A stretch of 7,861 bases of DNA. It comes from Euryarchaeota archaeon UBA111. GTDB lineage: Archaea; Thermoplasmatota; Poseidoniia; Poseidoniales; Poseidoniaceae. A program made the position numbers and the translations under genes. The DNA lies in the NCBI GenBank assembly GCA_002506025.1, contig DAWS01000037.1:1-7861 (forward strand). Direction: 5' to 3'. The notes beneath the pieces are model-generated. The model was not told the DNA's origin and did not search any database. It was given only the letters and a program-made list of their open reading frames with translations. Below are positions 1 to 6,291 of this stretch, piece by piece (positions within the stretch are counted from its first letter, which is position 1; each line of letters begins with the position of its first letter).

Positions 1-7
1 GGTGAGA

Positions 8-16
8 AGGGAGTGA
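8..16 (+). promoter_or_regulatory. Ribosome binding site of the Reeler-like gene
   Basis: The stretch AGGGAGTGA just before the ATG at 19 resembles the archaeal Shine-Dalgarno consensus GGAGGTGA, with a two-base spacer. A second candidate, GGTGAG at 1-6, would instead serve a GTG start at 13 with a six-base spacer. The short spacer agrees with the sites before the genes at 974 and 5301, so the ATG is slightly preferred; the two starts differ by two residues only. Confidence 0.45.
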
Positions 17-18
17 AC

Positions 19-963
19 ATGAAGCCTCGCCTAATAATTGCAATTCTAGCACTGTTACTAGTTGCTCCGGTGATTGCAAACCCAAATGGACCGCCGTGGC
101 AAAATGGCTCAGATCTAGTAATCGACACAGGTTGCACATGTCATGGTGATGGTGCGCCGTCAACCGAAGTCGTAGTTTCTATATCAGGCGTACCAAGATC
201 ATATTCGCCTGGTGCAAGTTATGATTTCACAATAACACTTCAGCATGCGTCAAACGAGGCCGGTGGCTATCTTATATGGGACTATAACTCAGGCATTTTG
301 ACACCAGGAGAGGGTTCTCAAACCGTGCCTGATGAACCTGGTGCTTTATCTCAATCCGAACCCGGTAACAACTGGGTCATTACTTGGACAGCACCAGATT
401 CTGATATCGGTAGTGTGTCATTCCAGCTAGTTGGTAATGCCGTGAACGGTAATGGACAATTTGATGGAGGTGATTTGTGGAACATATTATCGTTCTCAAT
501 AAGCGCACCAGAGTCAACCTACGAAGATGATGAGGAAAACCGTCAATTGAGAACCATTAGCGTAGGTGATTATGACTCGTTGTTTATTGCTGAGGAAGAC
601 CCTGCTGCTGTTGAGGCAGCAAGGCAAGAGGAAATCGCTGAAGACTTCTTCAACAACGGAAATCTATTCTATTGGACTACATTAGCAATCATAATCATCG
701 GAGCAGTCGTTCAAGGTGAATTTTACGAACGAAGGTTTGGCGGTGGTCCACCACATCTCGATATGAGTCTTGCAGTGCCCCAAGGTGTCAGGCGAGGAAT
801 ACTAGCAATAATTGCTGTGCTAATTTTTGCCTGGTCAATTGATTCAACACAATCGTGGGGAATAATTTTGTTAACTGGCATGCTTATGTTATGGGCTATC
901 TTTGGTGTTTACCGTACTGTAGTCCAAGCCAGAGCGCCGAAGGAATATACCGATTTGGTTTGA
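19..963 (+). CDS. Secreted Reeler-like (choice-of-anchor V type) protein with CxCH motif and three C-terminal membrane helices
   Basis: Numbering is from the ATG at 19 (314 residues); a GTG at 13 would add two. Residues 1-20 are a clean Sec signal peptide (basic KPR, then an Ile/Leu/Val-rich core ending VIA). Residues about 34-161 form a beta-rich extracellular domain that opens with a C39-T-C41-H42 motif and continues with strands such as YSPGASYDFTITLQH and WVITWTAP; this pattern resembles Reeler/choice-of-anchor V domains, which often start with a CxxCH-like site. An acidic, charged linker (about 167-210) precedes three predicted membrane helices near 216-232, 260-273 and 280-298, and the protein ends in a short polar tail. 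The gene is ten bases upstream of tatC, probably in one operon. Neither the ligand nor the role is known; CxCH could bind metal or be a remnant haem site, but it is not a standard CxxCH. The family call is from pattern memory. Confidence 0.6.
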   Translation: MKPRLIIAILALLLVAPVIANPNGPPWQNGSDLVIDTGCTCHGDGAPSTEVVVSISGVPRSYSPGASYDFTITLQHASNEAGGYLIWDYNSGILTPGEGSQTVPDEPGALSQSEPGNNWVITWTAPDSDIGSVSFQLVGNAVNGNGQFDGGDLWNILSFSISAPESTYEDDEENRQLRTISVGDYDSLFIAEEDPAAVEAARQEEIAEDFFNNGNLFYWTTLAIIIIGAVVQGEFYERRFGGGPPHLDMSLAVPQGVRRGILAIIAVLIFAWSIDSTQSWGIILLTGMLMLWAIFGVYRTVVQARAPKEYTDLV

Positions 964-964
964 C

Positions 965-970
965 GGTGAT
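965..970 (+). promoter_or_regulatory. Ribosome binding site deciding the GTG start of tatC
   Basis: GGTGAT matches the complement of the archaeal 16S rRNA 3' end. It begins two bases after the stop codon of the preceding gene and lies three bases before the GTG at 974. It supports this non-ATG start and suggests translation of tatC from a shared transcript. Confidence 0.55.
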
Positions 971-973
971 TGT

Positions 974-1990
974 GTGAACCTTCACTTGAATGGTGACTCT
1001 AGTGCTCGAATCTCCACTCACACAAATGAATTAATAGCCCGTAGCGGAATCTTAATTTTCGTTTGGGTGCTTGTAACAATTACTTGGTTATTGAACATAG
1101 ATAGATTGTTAGAATTTTTTGTCGCTATATTCAACCCATGTTCTGATAACTGTCTTAACCTATACAATCCCGAAAAGTGGTCGGAATTGCGCTGGATTAT
1201 TGCTGGCTTTTTGAGTCTTATTTGTATGATACCAATAATTAATTTACAAATCTGGTCATTTTCGAAACCTGGACTCACTACTAGTGAGAAGAAAATGTTA
1301 CGATTAATACTAATTTTAGCACCATTGCTATTTTTGCTAACTAGTTATCTAACCATAGCAGAGTTATTGCCAAAGTTTTACTCAATTGGGCATGATATAC
1401 ACACCGATTATGGCTTCGTAGCAAAGTATGATGCCGTATCTCTGATTTATTTTGCTATGACCATCTTATGGATTCAGACTCTTGTTATAGTATCAAGTTC
1501 AGTTATGATATGTGGTGGGTTAACTGGGAATCTAGATTCAAGCAATGCCAATTGGTGGCGATGGCGTGTATACAGTTTCACCTCACTAGTTTCAATACTT
1601 TCTCATTACGACAAGACCACAAATGGCTTGTTAATTACGCTGCTAACCATATTAGTGGTTGAATTAATTTCACGGCCGTGGACATCAAAGAAACCCAAAT
1701 ATGATGTGGTATTGCAAAATTCTTTCACAACGGACGGTGAAGTAATATCAACAATCAACCTGTTGTGCGGATGCACAGATGGTTATTTCCCCGGCGAAGA
1801 TCAGTGTCTGTCGATACCAAATGTTTGTAAAAATATAACATCTCAGGAAGATTTCATTAAGATATTAGTGGATAAGAAACCGCATAGAGTAAAGATATAT
1901 CGTTGCAATAACACATCTGTCTGGAACAACCTAAGTAATATCAGTCATGATTTAGAGATTACAATAAATTCAGATAATTCTGCCGCATAA
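974..1990 (+). CDS. tatC: Divergent Sec-independent protein translocase TatC with cysteine-rich C-terminal extension
   Basis: TatC is the multi-helix membrane receptor that binds twin-arginine signal peptides and exports folded proteins. The best match is QIWSFSKPGLTTSEKK (92-107), which aligns with the QVWAFIAPALYKHERR segment of E. coli TatC and keeps the equivalent of Glu103 (E105) and Phe94 (F96). HTNELIAR near the N-terminus matches HLIELRKR (E19 for Glu15), and D213 falls where TatC has PPD. Six membrane segments can be placed near 24-40, 73-91, 110-132, 155-180, 197-209 and 215-232. Divergent points are Gln168 where E. coli has the TM4 Glu170, and HYD in place of PPD. Residues about 236-338 are an added tail with five cysteines (265, 267, 278, 285, 311), predicted cytoplasmic if the topology is normal; I do not recognise it. 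The first outer loop has a CxxxC pair (C56, C60). The GTG start is backed by a GGTGAT site. No TatA is visible in the window. Confidence 0.8.
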   Translation: MNLHLNGDSSARISTHTNELIARSGILIFVWVLVTITWLLNIDRLLEFFVAIFNPCSDNCLNLYNPEKWSELRWIIAGFLSLICMIPIINLQIWSFSKPGLTTSEKKMLRLILILAPLLFLLTSYLTIAELLPKFYSIGHDIHTDYGFVAKYDAVSLIYFAMTILWIQTLVIVSSSVMICGGLTGNLDSSNANWWRWRVYSFTSLVSILSHYDKTTNGLLITLLTILVVELISRPWTSKKPKYDVVLQNSFTTDGEVISTINLLCGCTDGYFPGEDQCLSIPNVCKNITSQEDFIKILVDKKPHRVKIYRCNNTSVWNNLSNISHDLEITINSDNSAA

Positions 1991-2030
1991 GAACCAACAT
2001 TTGATAGATGAAGGGCTTACAATCAATATC

Positions 2031-4121
2031 ATGAAGGGTAGGATACTAGGCTTTCCTATCATATTCATTTTGCTTGCAGGTGCTGCATTCTCATTCACTA
2101 ATGATGCGTTGGTTGAGGATTGGCTGCGTAACAACACAATTACGATAAACGCTGAAGAAAGCCAGACCTTGTCGATACAGGAAAACGAGACTTGGTTAGT
2201 TTTAGTTGTTGACTTTCGTGATGACAATAATCAAGCTGAAGAAATGATTTCTGCGGCAGAAAGCATGCTAAAACCTCATGCTGAAGAATACTTTGATACA
2301 TTATCTCACGGAACGGTAGATTTGGAAATAGACATTCATAATGTGATGTTTACTGCAGCCAACCCCATGACTAGTTATGGTGCGGATAATGGTGCAGAAC
2401 GAGACTCAGCAGTTGACGGAACGCATCTACCAATGATGCTTGCCGAGGAAGCAATAGTCGAATTTAGTGATTCTATTGATTGGTCAAAGTATGATTTGGA
2501 CAATGATGGGACCGTTGACCGATTAATGATATTACATACGGCAGTTGGGCAAGAAACCGGCGGAGATTCTAACAGGATTTGGTCACATTTTGCCATGTTT
2601 CAAAAGCCGATAGATTTGCCAAATGGCATCAAGTCTCCACACTATGCAATGGCTAGTATAGGCTCAGGCTCTAGTGGTTTTGGGACGGCAATGCACGAAA
2701 TGTTACACCAAATGGGAGCTTATGACCTGTATCCATCTGATGGGCAACAAACCTCTGTGTGGAAAGGTGTGGGAGATTGGGACATTATGGCTAGCGGCAA
2801 CTGGAATGACGATGGAAAAACACCTGCATTACCAATGTCATCAACAAAGGAAACGATTGGCCTTGAAAATTATCACACACTAGCTTTTGATTGGCAGCAG
2901 TATCAAGATTATTGTCGCTCTCCAACCATCACAATTGATTTATCTAACTCATTTTACCACGATTATAAAATTCCTCTAGCCAGTGGTGAGTTTGTTTGGA
3001 TTGAATACCGAGGAGGTAATATGTACGATCAACAACTCCCCGGAACTGGATTGCTAGTTTCATACCAAGACACGACAATTGATGGCTATGAAGATAATGA
3101 ACTGAACATAAACAATAAACGCCCGTATCTGAAAGTAATCGAAGCCGACGGTAACAATGGGTTACTGAATGGTGCTAATCAAGGACAATCCAGTGATTTA
3201 TTTGCCAACGGTTCTAGTTTTGGCAGTCAGGGAGTCGAGATTAGAAACCACGATGGAATCCTGGTAGATTGGTTTGCCGAAGTACAAATCAGCACTCAAG
3301 TTGAAATTGTTTTCAAAAAGAATTCATGTAATAGCCAATTCAGTGTGGACTTACCTGACCATGCAATAACAACCTTACTAAACGAAAACATTACATTCAC
3401 AGCAGAAACCACAACAAGTTGTGTTATCGAAAATAATCTAGTATCTACAGATGGCAGATTGGTTGCCATTAGTCCAAGCCAAATCGCTGCGAATACACCG
3501 ACAAAAATCGAAATAATGTTCAATTCCGCAGCTCAGCATAATTCCAAGGCTCGCATGATTGGAAACTTATCTTGCAATTCAGAGGTGAGAGATTTCGATA
3601 TCGAGATACTATCATTATCCATCATCCCCCTAGATGGAATGTTTAATTCTAAAATCTCTGTAAGTAATCGCGATAACATTGCTATACCGATTGACTCGAT
3701 TGGCACAGGTAGCCATACCTTTTCTTATCTCATCGACGGACCTTTGTCAAGAATTGCTGACAGCCAACAAACTCTGAGGATTGCCGAGTCTGGCTCCTTC
3801 TTAGTACTTGATATTGAACCAAATGGTTTGTTGTCACATAACATGATTGTCAATGGAGAAATTGTGTTACTCGATTCGAATGACAACAAGTATGTAATTG
3901 ATGTGACATTAACCGCTGAATCAGCTGCAGGTAACTCATTGAATCAATATATCAACCCAGGCCAACTGATAGGGTTAGCCTGCTTATTTGCTGCTCTTTG
4001 GGTGTTCCTAACCATGAGAGATGCCACAGGGACCGAGGTCAAAACTATCGAAGAACCGAACAACATTACACCAACTGAGACAGTCCATGTTGATGCTTGG
4101 GGCAGAGTAATCGATGATTAA
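2031..4121 (+). CDS. M6-family (immune inhibitor A-like) secreted zinc metalloprotease with C-terminal membrane anchor
   Basis: Start ATG at 2031 is chosen because a signal peptide begins there (MKGR, then a hydrophobic stretch to about residue 21); the in-frame TTG at 2001 would put ten polar residues in front. The protein has 696 residues. The zinc site H222-E223-M-L-H226 continues QMG-AYD, giving HExxHxxGxxD with D232 as the likely third ligand, as in M6 peptidases. Other family marks are the YDLDNDGTVDRLMILHT segment (154-170; Asp155, 157, 159 and 163 could bind calcium), WSH, GDWDIMASGNWN (248-259) and LPGTGLLVSY (336-345). About 400 to 640 is beta-rich, probably Ig-like, and contains Cys433, 464 and 515. 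A membrane helix lies near 645-661, followed by an acidic 35-residue cytoplasmic tail ending VDAWGRVIDD. It probably degrades extracellular protein at the cell surface. The gap to tatC is 40 bases, with no well-placed Shine-Dalgarno; TTGATAG 30 bases before the ATG could be a weak TATA element for a leaderless message. Confidence 0.9.
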   Translation: MKGRILGFPIIFILLAGAAFSFTNDALVEDWLRNNTITINAEESQTLSIQENETWLVLVVDFRDDNNQAEEMISAAESMLKPHAEEYFDTLSHGTVDLEIDIHNVMFTAANPMTSYGADNGAERDSAVDGTHLPMMLAEEAIVEFSDSIDWSKYDLDNDGTVDRLMILHTAVGQETGGDSNRIWSHFAMFQKPIDLPNGIKSPHYAMASIGSGSSGFGTAMHEMLHQMGAYDLYPSDGQQTSVWKGVGDWDIMASGNWNDDGKTPALPMSSTKETIGLENYHTLAFDWQQYQDYCRSPTITIDLSNSFYHDYKIPLASGEFVWIEYRGGNMYDQQLPGTGLLVSYQDTTIDGYEDNELNINNKRPYLKVIEADGNNGLLNGANQGQSSDLFANGSSFGSQGVEIRNHDGILVDWFAEVQISTQVEIVFKKNSCNSQFSVDLPDHAITTLLNENITFTAETTTSCVIENNLVSTDGRLVAISPSQIAANTPTKIEIMFNSAAQHNSKARMIGNLSCNSEVRDFDIEILSLSIIPLDGMFNSKISVSNRDNIAIPIDSIGTGSHTFSYLIDGPLSRIADSQQTLRIAESGSFLVLDIEPNGLLSHNMIVNGEIVLLDSNDNKYVIDVTLTAESAAGNSLNQYINPGQLIGLACLFAALWVFLTMRDATGTEVKTIEEPNNITPTETVHVDAWGRVIDD

Positions 4122-5212
4122 ACGCGACCTGGTAACCATCGTTTGATGTGAAGGAACTTCCAATCACCAATATCTTCTTTGAGACCACAGACCCATTTTT
4201 TGTGAACACCCTCAGCAAGTCGCACTGACAAGCAAGTCTGCTCCCATGAAACAGGTGCCTCTGTCATTGGTTGGAGGAGCCATGGAGCATGAGATTTAGC
4301 GACATCATCATCATACACTCTCCACTTACATCCATACTTGAATCCGGGTCGAAGGACACAGCCCAATTCTGTAAGGTAAGAGAAAAGTGCTTCTTGTTGA
4401 ACATCGCCAGTTAGTTTAGTTGAAATCCAGTTAATCTCCTCCTGTCTTAGATTTATTCCAGAGAGATGTTCAACGCCAATTGATTTTAGGGGCCATTGTG
4501 AAAAACCCTGAATAAAACAGCCTGATGGGGTTGGAATCATAGTATCCATTAAGTCTCTGACTGTCGATATTTCCTCGGTGGACAAATCACTCCAGTGCCC
4601 CTGATTTCCAGATACCATCTCATAACTAATCCGATACATGGTTATATCCATTTCATCATCAATGACAAATACCTCAGGGACATCTTTACTCGCTAATACT
4701 GCATTTACCCAAGTAATTAATTCGGTCCAATCAACATTTTCTGAGGCCCAGAACCAACGAATTTGTGATAATGACTCACTATTAAAATGCGATTTATTCC
4801 TTGACCATTTCACGGCAAATGTCCCATTGACAAATTTATCATTTGCTAGATTATCAGATGGTATGACAATTTCACCACCTGATCTTGCAACATCAAAAAC
4901 CACGGATTTAGCAATAAAGTCTTCATCTTCACCAATCCTTTCACTGACCCAATTATCAGTAACAGGTATATGCCTGTTCCAATGACAAAACATTACCTCT
5001 ACTGGATTCATTAATACACCATTCTGAGTAAGTAAACCTAGGCCGCTTTTTTGATGCAGCCTTGCCGCAAGTGGATTAGGCAAAAACCATTTGCCATTTT
5101 CTTCAATAGGTGAGGGGTGCGGTTTGCTCGGTGATTGCGAAGCATCAGTTTCCAAACCTACAGGCCGCTTAGTCCTAACACGAGGGACGTACTTTCTTGA
5201 TTGACGGCCCAT
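4118..5212 (-). CDS. endA: tRNA-splicing endonuclease, fused two-repeat archaeal type (EndA)
   Basis: EndA cuts introns out of precursor tRNAs (and rRNA) at bulge-helix-bulge structures. Numbered from the ATG at 5212 (364 residues), the C-terminal catalytic domain shows the full Tyr-His-Lys triad: Y300 in YGCKWRVY, H308 in SHAPWLL, and K338 in VRLAEGVHKKWV. The His-to-Lys spacing is 30, as I recall for known enzymes; the Tyr-to-His spacing is eight, slightly short. An earlier repeat lacks the triad: LPNPLAARLHQKSGLGLL to NPVEVMFCHW (about 44-78) looks like an EndA N-domain, and VFVIDDEMDITMYRIS (181-196) matches the end of a pseudo-catalytic domain. Two fused copies suggest a homodimer. The first 38 residues are a basic, Pro/Ser-rich extension. 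In-frame starts also exist at 5236 (ATG) and 5245 (TTG), but TATAAT at 5237-5242 sits exactly 30 bases before the 5212 ATG and favours a leaderless message from there. The gene is divergent from the winged-helix gene at 5301 and convergent with the protease, with interlocked stops. Confidence 0.88.
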   Translation of the reverse strand: MGRQSRKYVPRVRTKRPVGLETDASQSPSKPHPSPIEENGKWFLPNPLAARLHQKSGLGLLTQNGVLMNPVEVMFCHWNRHIPVTDNWVSERIGEDEDFIAKSVVFDVARSGGEIVIPSDNLANDKFVNGTFAVKWSRNKSHFNSESLSQIRWFWASENVDWTELITWVNAVLASKDVPEVFVIDDEMDITMYRISYEMVSGNQGHWSDLSTEEISTVRDLMDTMIPTPSGCFIQGFSQWPLKSIGVEHLSGINLRQEEINWISTKLTGDVQQEALFSYLTELGCVLRPGFKYGCKWRVYDDDVAKSHAPWLLQPMTEAPVSWEQTCLSVRLAEGVHKKWVCGLKEDIGDWKFLHIKRWLPGRV

Positions 5213-5236
5213 GTTTATCGGTAAAGTGACTGCCAT

Positions 5237-5242
5237 ATTATA
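5237..5242 (-). promoter_or_regulatory. TATA box of endA
   Basis: Read on the minus strand this is TATAAT, with its first base 30 bases upstream of the ATG at 5212. That is the usual distance from an archaeal TATA box to the transcription start, so the message would begin at or within a base or two of the start codon. The plus-strand reading, TATTATA-like, is nearly symmetric and might also serve the divergent gene, although it would then give a leader of roughly 35 bases. Confidence 0.6.
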
Positions 5243-5244
5243 CA

Positions 5245-5258
5245 AACGGAATACCGTT
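5245..5258. promoter_or_regulatory. Inverted repeat, candidate operator in the divergent promoter
   Basis: AACGG-aata-CCGTT is a perfect five-base inverted repeat around a four-base spacer. It extends to CAA(A)CGG/CCGTTG (5243-5259) if one bulged A is allowed. It directly abuts the endA TATA box on its upstream (BRE) side and lies 43 bases before the winged-helix gene, a typical position for a site bound by an autoregulating winged-helix protein. Short inverted repeats also occur by chance, so binding is only inferred. Confidence 0.4.
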
Positions 5259-5291
5259 GAATCTATTTGCTAGTTCAAACAACACAACACT

Positions 5292-5297
5292 GGTGAG
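5292..5297 (+). promoter_or_regulatory. Ribosome binding site deciding the GTG start of the winged-helix gene
   Basis: GGTGAG lies three bases before the GTG at 5301, the same spacing as before tatC. It supports GTG over the internal ATG at 5343, which would remove part of the first helix of the DNA-binding domain. A weak A/T-rich element, CTATTTGC at 5263-5270, could be the TATA box with transcription starting near 5290, which would leave only a short leader. Confidence 0.5.
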
Positions 5298-5300
5298 TAG

Positions 5301-6260
5301 GTGGTTGATGGATATTTAGGCAAGCTGACCACAGAGCATAGGATGCTGATTCACCTATTTGATAACAAATTGCCAAATAGTCAGTGGGAGGCTCCTGCAG
5401 CATTAACCCAAGCAGGTATTTCGGCTGCCGTCCACGTGCAAAGAAAGCATGTACCAAGGACATTAAAACGATTAGAAAAGGCGGGAGAGATTTCAATCAA
5501 TAGCCGGCATGTCCCCGGGGCGAAACAGCGAAGGAAAGTCTACTCGTTGACTACTACAGGTCGGACAAGAGCTAGTTTGCTCGTGGAACAGACATTGGGA
5601 ACTAACGTCATTTATGAGGGTGATACTGTACCAATACGTGATATACCCCGAGGTGAGAGAAAATTACTCGAAGTTCTATCACACATTGATGAAGAACATT
5701 ACTACCACAAAGACCCGATTATTTCCTCAATTGCTGAACCATCTGGTAACGCATCTTTGGACGCTCAATCTAGTGAAGAATTGGTCAAACGTATGTTTGC
5801 AAGAGCATGGGAAGATGGAATTATTACTTACGACGAACACCAATTAATATCTGAAGTAGTTGAATTTCTAGGCATGCATCCAAGCCGAATCAAACGGCTA
5901 TCAGAGCAAGCACGAGAATCGATTATTGTCTCACCGCCTGAGGATATTTACCTAGAAATGTTATCTCAAGCATTAGTAGATAATCAATTAGTTGAAGACG
6001 AAGTAGCATTATTAGAGACCTATAGGGGCGCATATGGCATTACTGATGAGACGCACGAAAAGTTGCTTAACCTAGCTATTCAAGAACCGGTGTACTCTGA
6101 TAATGTCAAAACATATCTAAATACACTTGAAACTGCATTATTTGACGGCGTAATTACTGCAGATGAGGATGCAATGCTAGCAACACTAAGGAAGTCACTC
6201 GGCATAAGTGATATTCAGCATGCCAATTTTACTGCCAAAATTCGCGACAGCATAAAGTGA
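5301..6260 (+). CDS. Winged-helix DNA-binding protein with three tandem TerB-like repeats
   Basis: Residues about 10-92 form a winged helix: helix 11-20, the turn at TQAGISAAV (36-44), a recognition helix in VQRKHVPRTLKRLEKAG (46-62), and a basic wing with HVPGAKQRRKVYSLT (70-84). The RKHVPRTLKRLEKAG and RRKVYSLT signatures resemble winged helices found in archaeal regulators and ATPase fusions. A linker (about 95-160) precedes three helical repeats with an exact 55-residue period, starting at 161, 216 and 271. Each has the pattern A-x-x-D-G-x-I-x-x-D-E followed by L-G-I; Asp172/227/282, Glu179/234/289 and Gly191/246/301 line up. This resembles TerB-like modules; EF-hand was considered but the metal-ligand loop is incomplete. 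It is probably a DNA-binding regulator with a C-terminal sensing or interaction domain. It diverges from endA, and the kinase-like gene follows after 31 bases. Target and signal are unknown. Confidence 0.75.
   Translation: MVDGYLGKLTTEHRMLIHLFDNKLPNSQWEAPAALTQAGISAAVHVQRKHVPRTLKRLEKAGEISINSRHVPGAKQRRKVYSLTTTGRTRASLLVEQTLGTNVIYEGDTVPIRDIPRGERKLLEVLSHIDEEHYYHKDPIISSIAEPSGNASLDAQSSEELVKRMFARAWEDGIITYDEHQLISEVVEFLGMHPSRIKRLSEQARESIIVSPPEDIYLEMLSQALVDNQLVEDEVALLETYRGAYGITDETHEKLLNLAIQEPVYSDNVKTYLNTLETALFDGVITADEDAMLATLRKSLGISDIQHANFTAKIRDSIK
5781..6257 (+). repeat. Three in-frame 55-codon protein repeats
   Basis: Units start at 5781, 5946 and 6111 (165-base period). The protein pattern is kept (ALxDGxITxDExxLL...LGI), most clearly between units two and three, while the DNA has diverged strongly. 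This points to an old internal duplication rather than a recent DNA repeat. The first unit has WEDGIITYDEHQL, the second LVDNQLVEDEVALL (Gly replaced by Asn), and the third LFDGVITADEDAML. Confidence 0.75.
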
Positions 6261-6280
6261 TACAAAGTCGTGGGGTTGAT

Positions 6281-6285
6281 GAGGG
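6281..6285 (+). promoter_or_regulatory. Ribosome binding site of the PfkB-like gene
   Basis: GAGGG lies six bases before the ATG at 6292, in a 31-base gap after the winged-helix gene. No clear TATA element is seen in this gap, so read-through from the upstream gene is likely. Confidence 0.45.
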
Positions 6286-6291
6286 AAAGAT

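Noticed and set aside
1018..1278. 86-codon minus-strand open frame within tatC
   Set aside because: It is a shadow frame across a membrane-helix coding region, with no recognisable product.
2001..2026. TTGAT (2001-2005) and ATCAA (2022-2026) inverted repeat before the M6 protease gene
   Set aside because: The stem is only five A/T-rich pairs around a 16-base loop, with no T-run; too weak to call a terminator or an operator.
4638..4985. 115-codon open frame on the plus strand opposite endA
   Set aside because: It is antisense to the well-supported endonuclease gene, has no recognisable domain and no good ribosome binding site.
5277..5290. ACAAC-type short direct repeat in the divergent promoter region
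   Set aside because: Low-complexity A/C stretch of about a dozen bases with no clear periodicity; likely chance.
5781..6257. EF-hand calcium-binding repeats in the winged-helix protein
   Set aside because: The DG-x-I-x-x-DE segments look EF-hand-like, but the earlier ligand positions of the 12-residue loop are missing and the 55-residue helical period fits TerB-like modules better.
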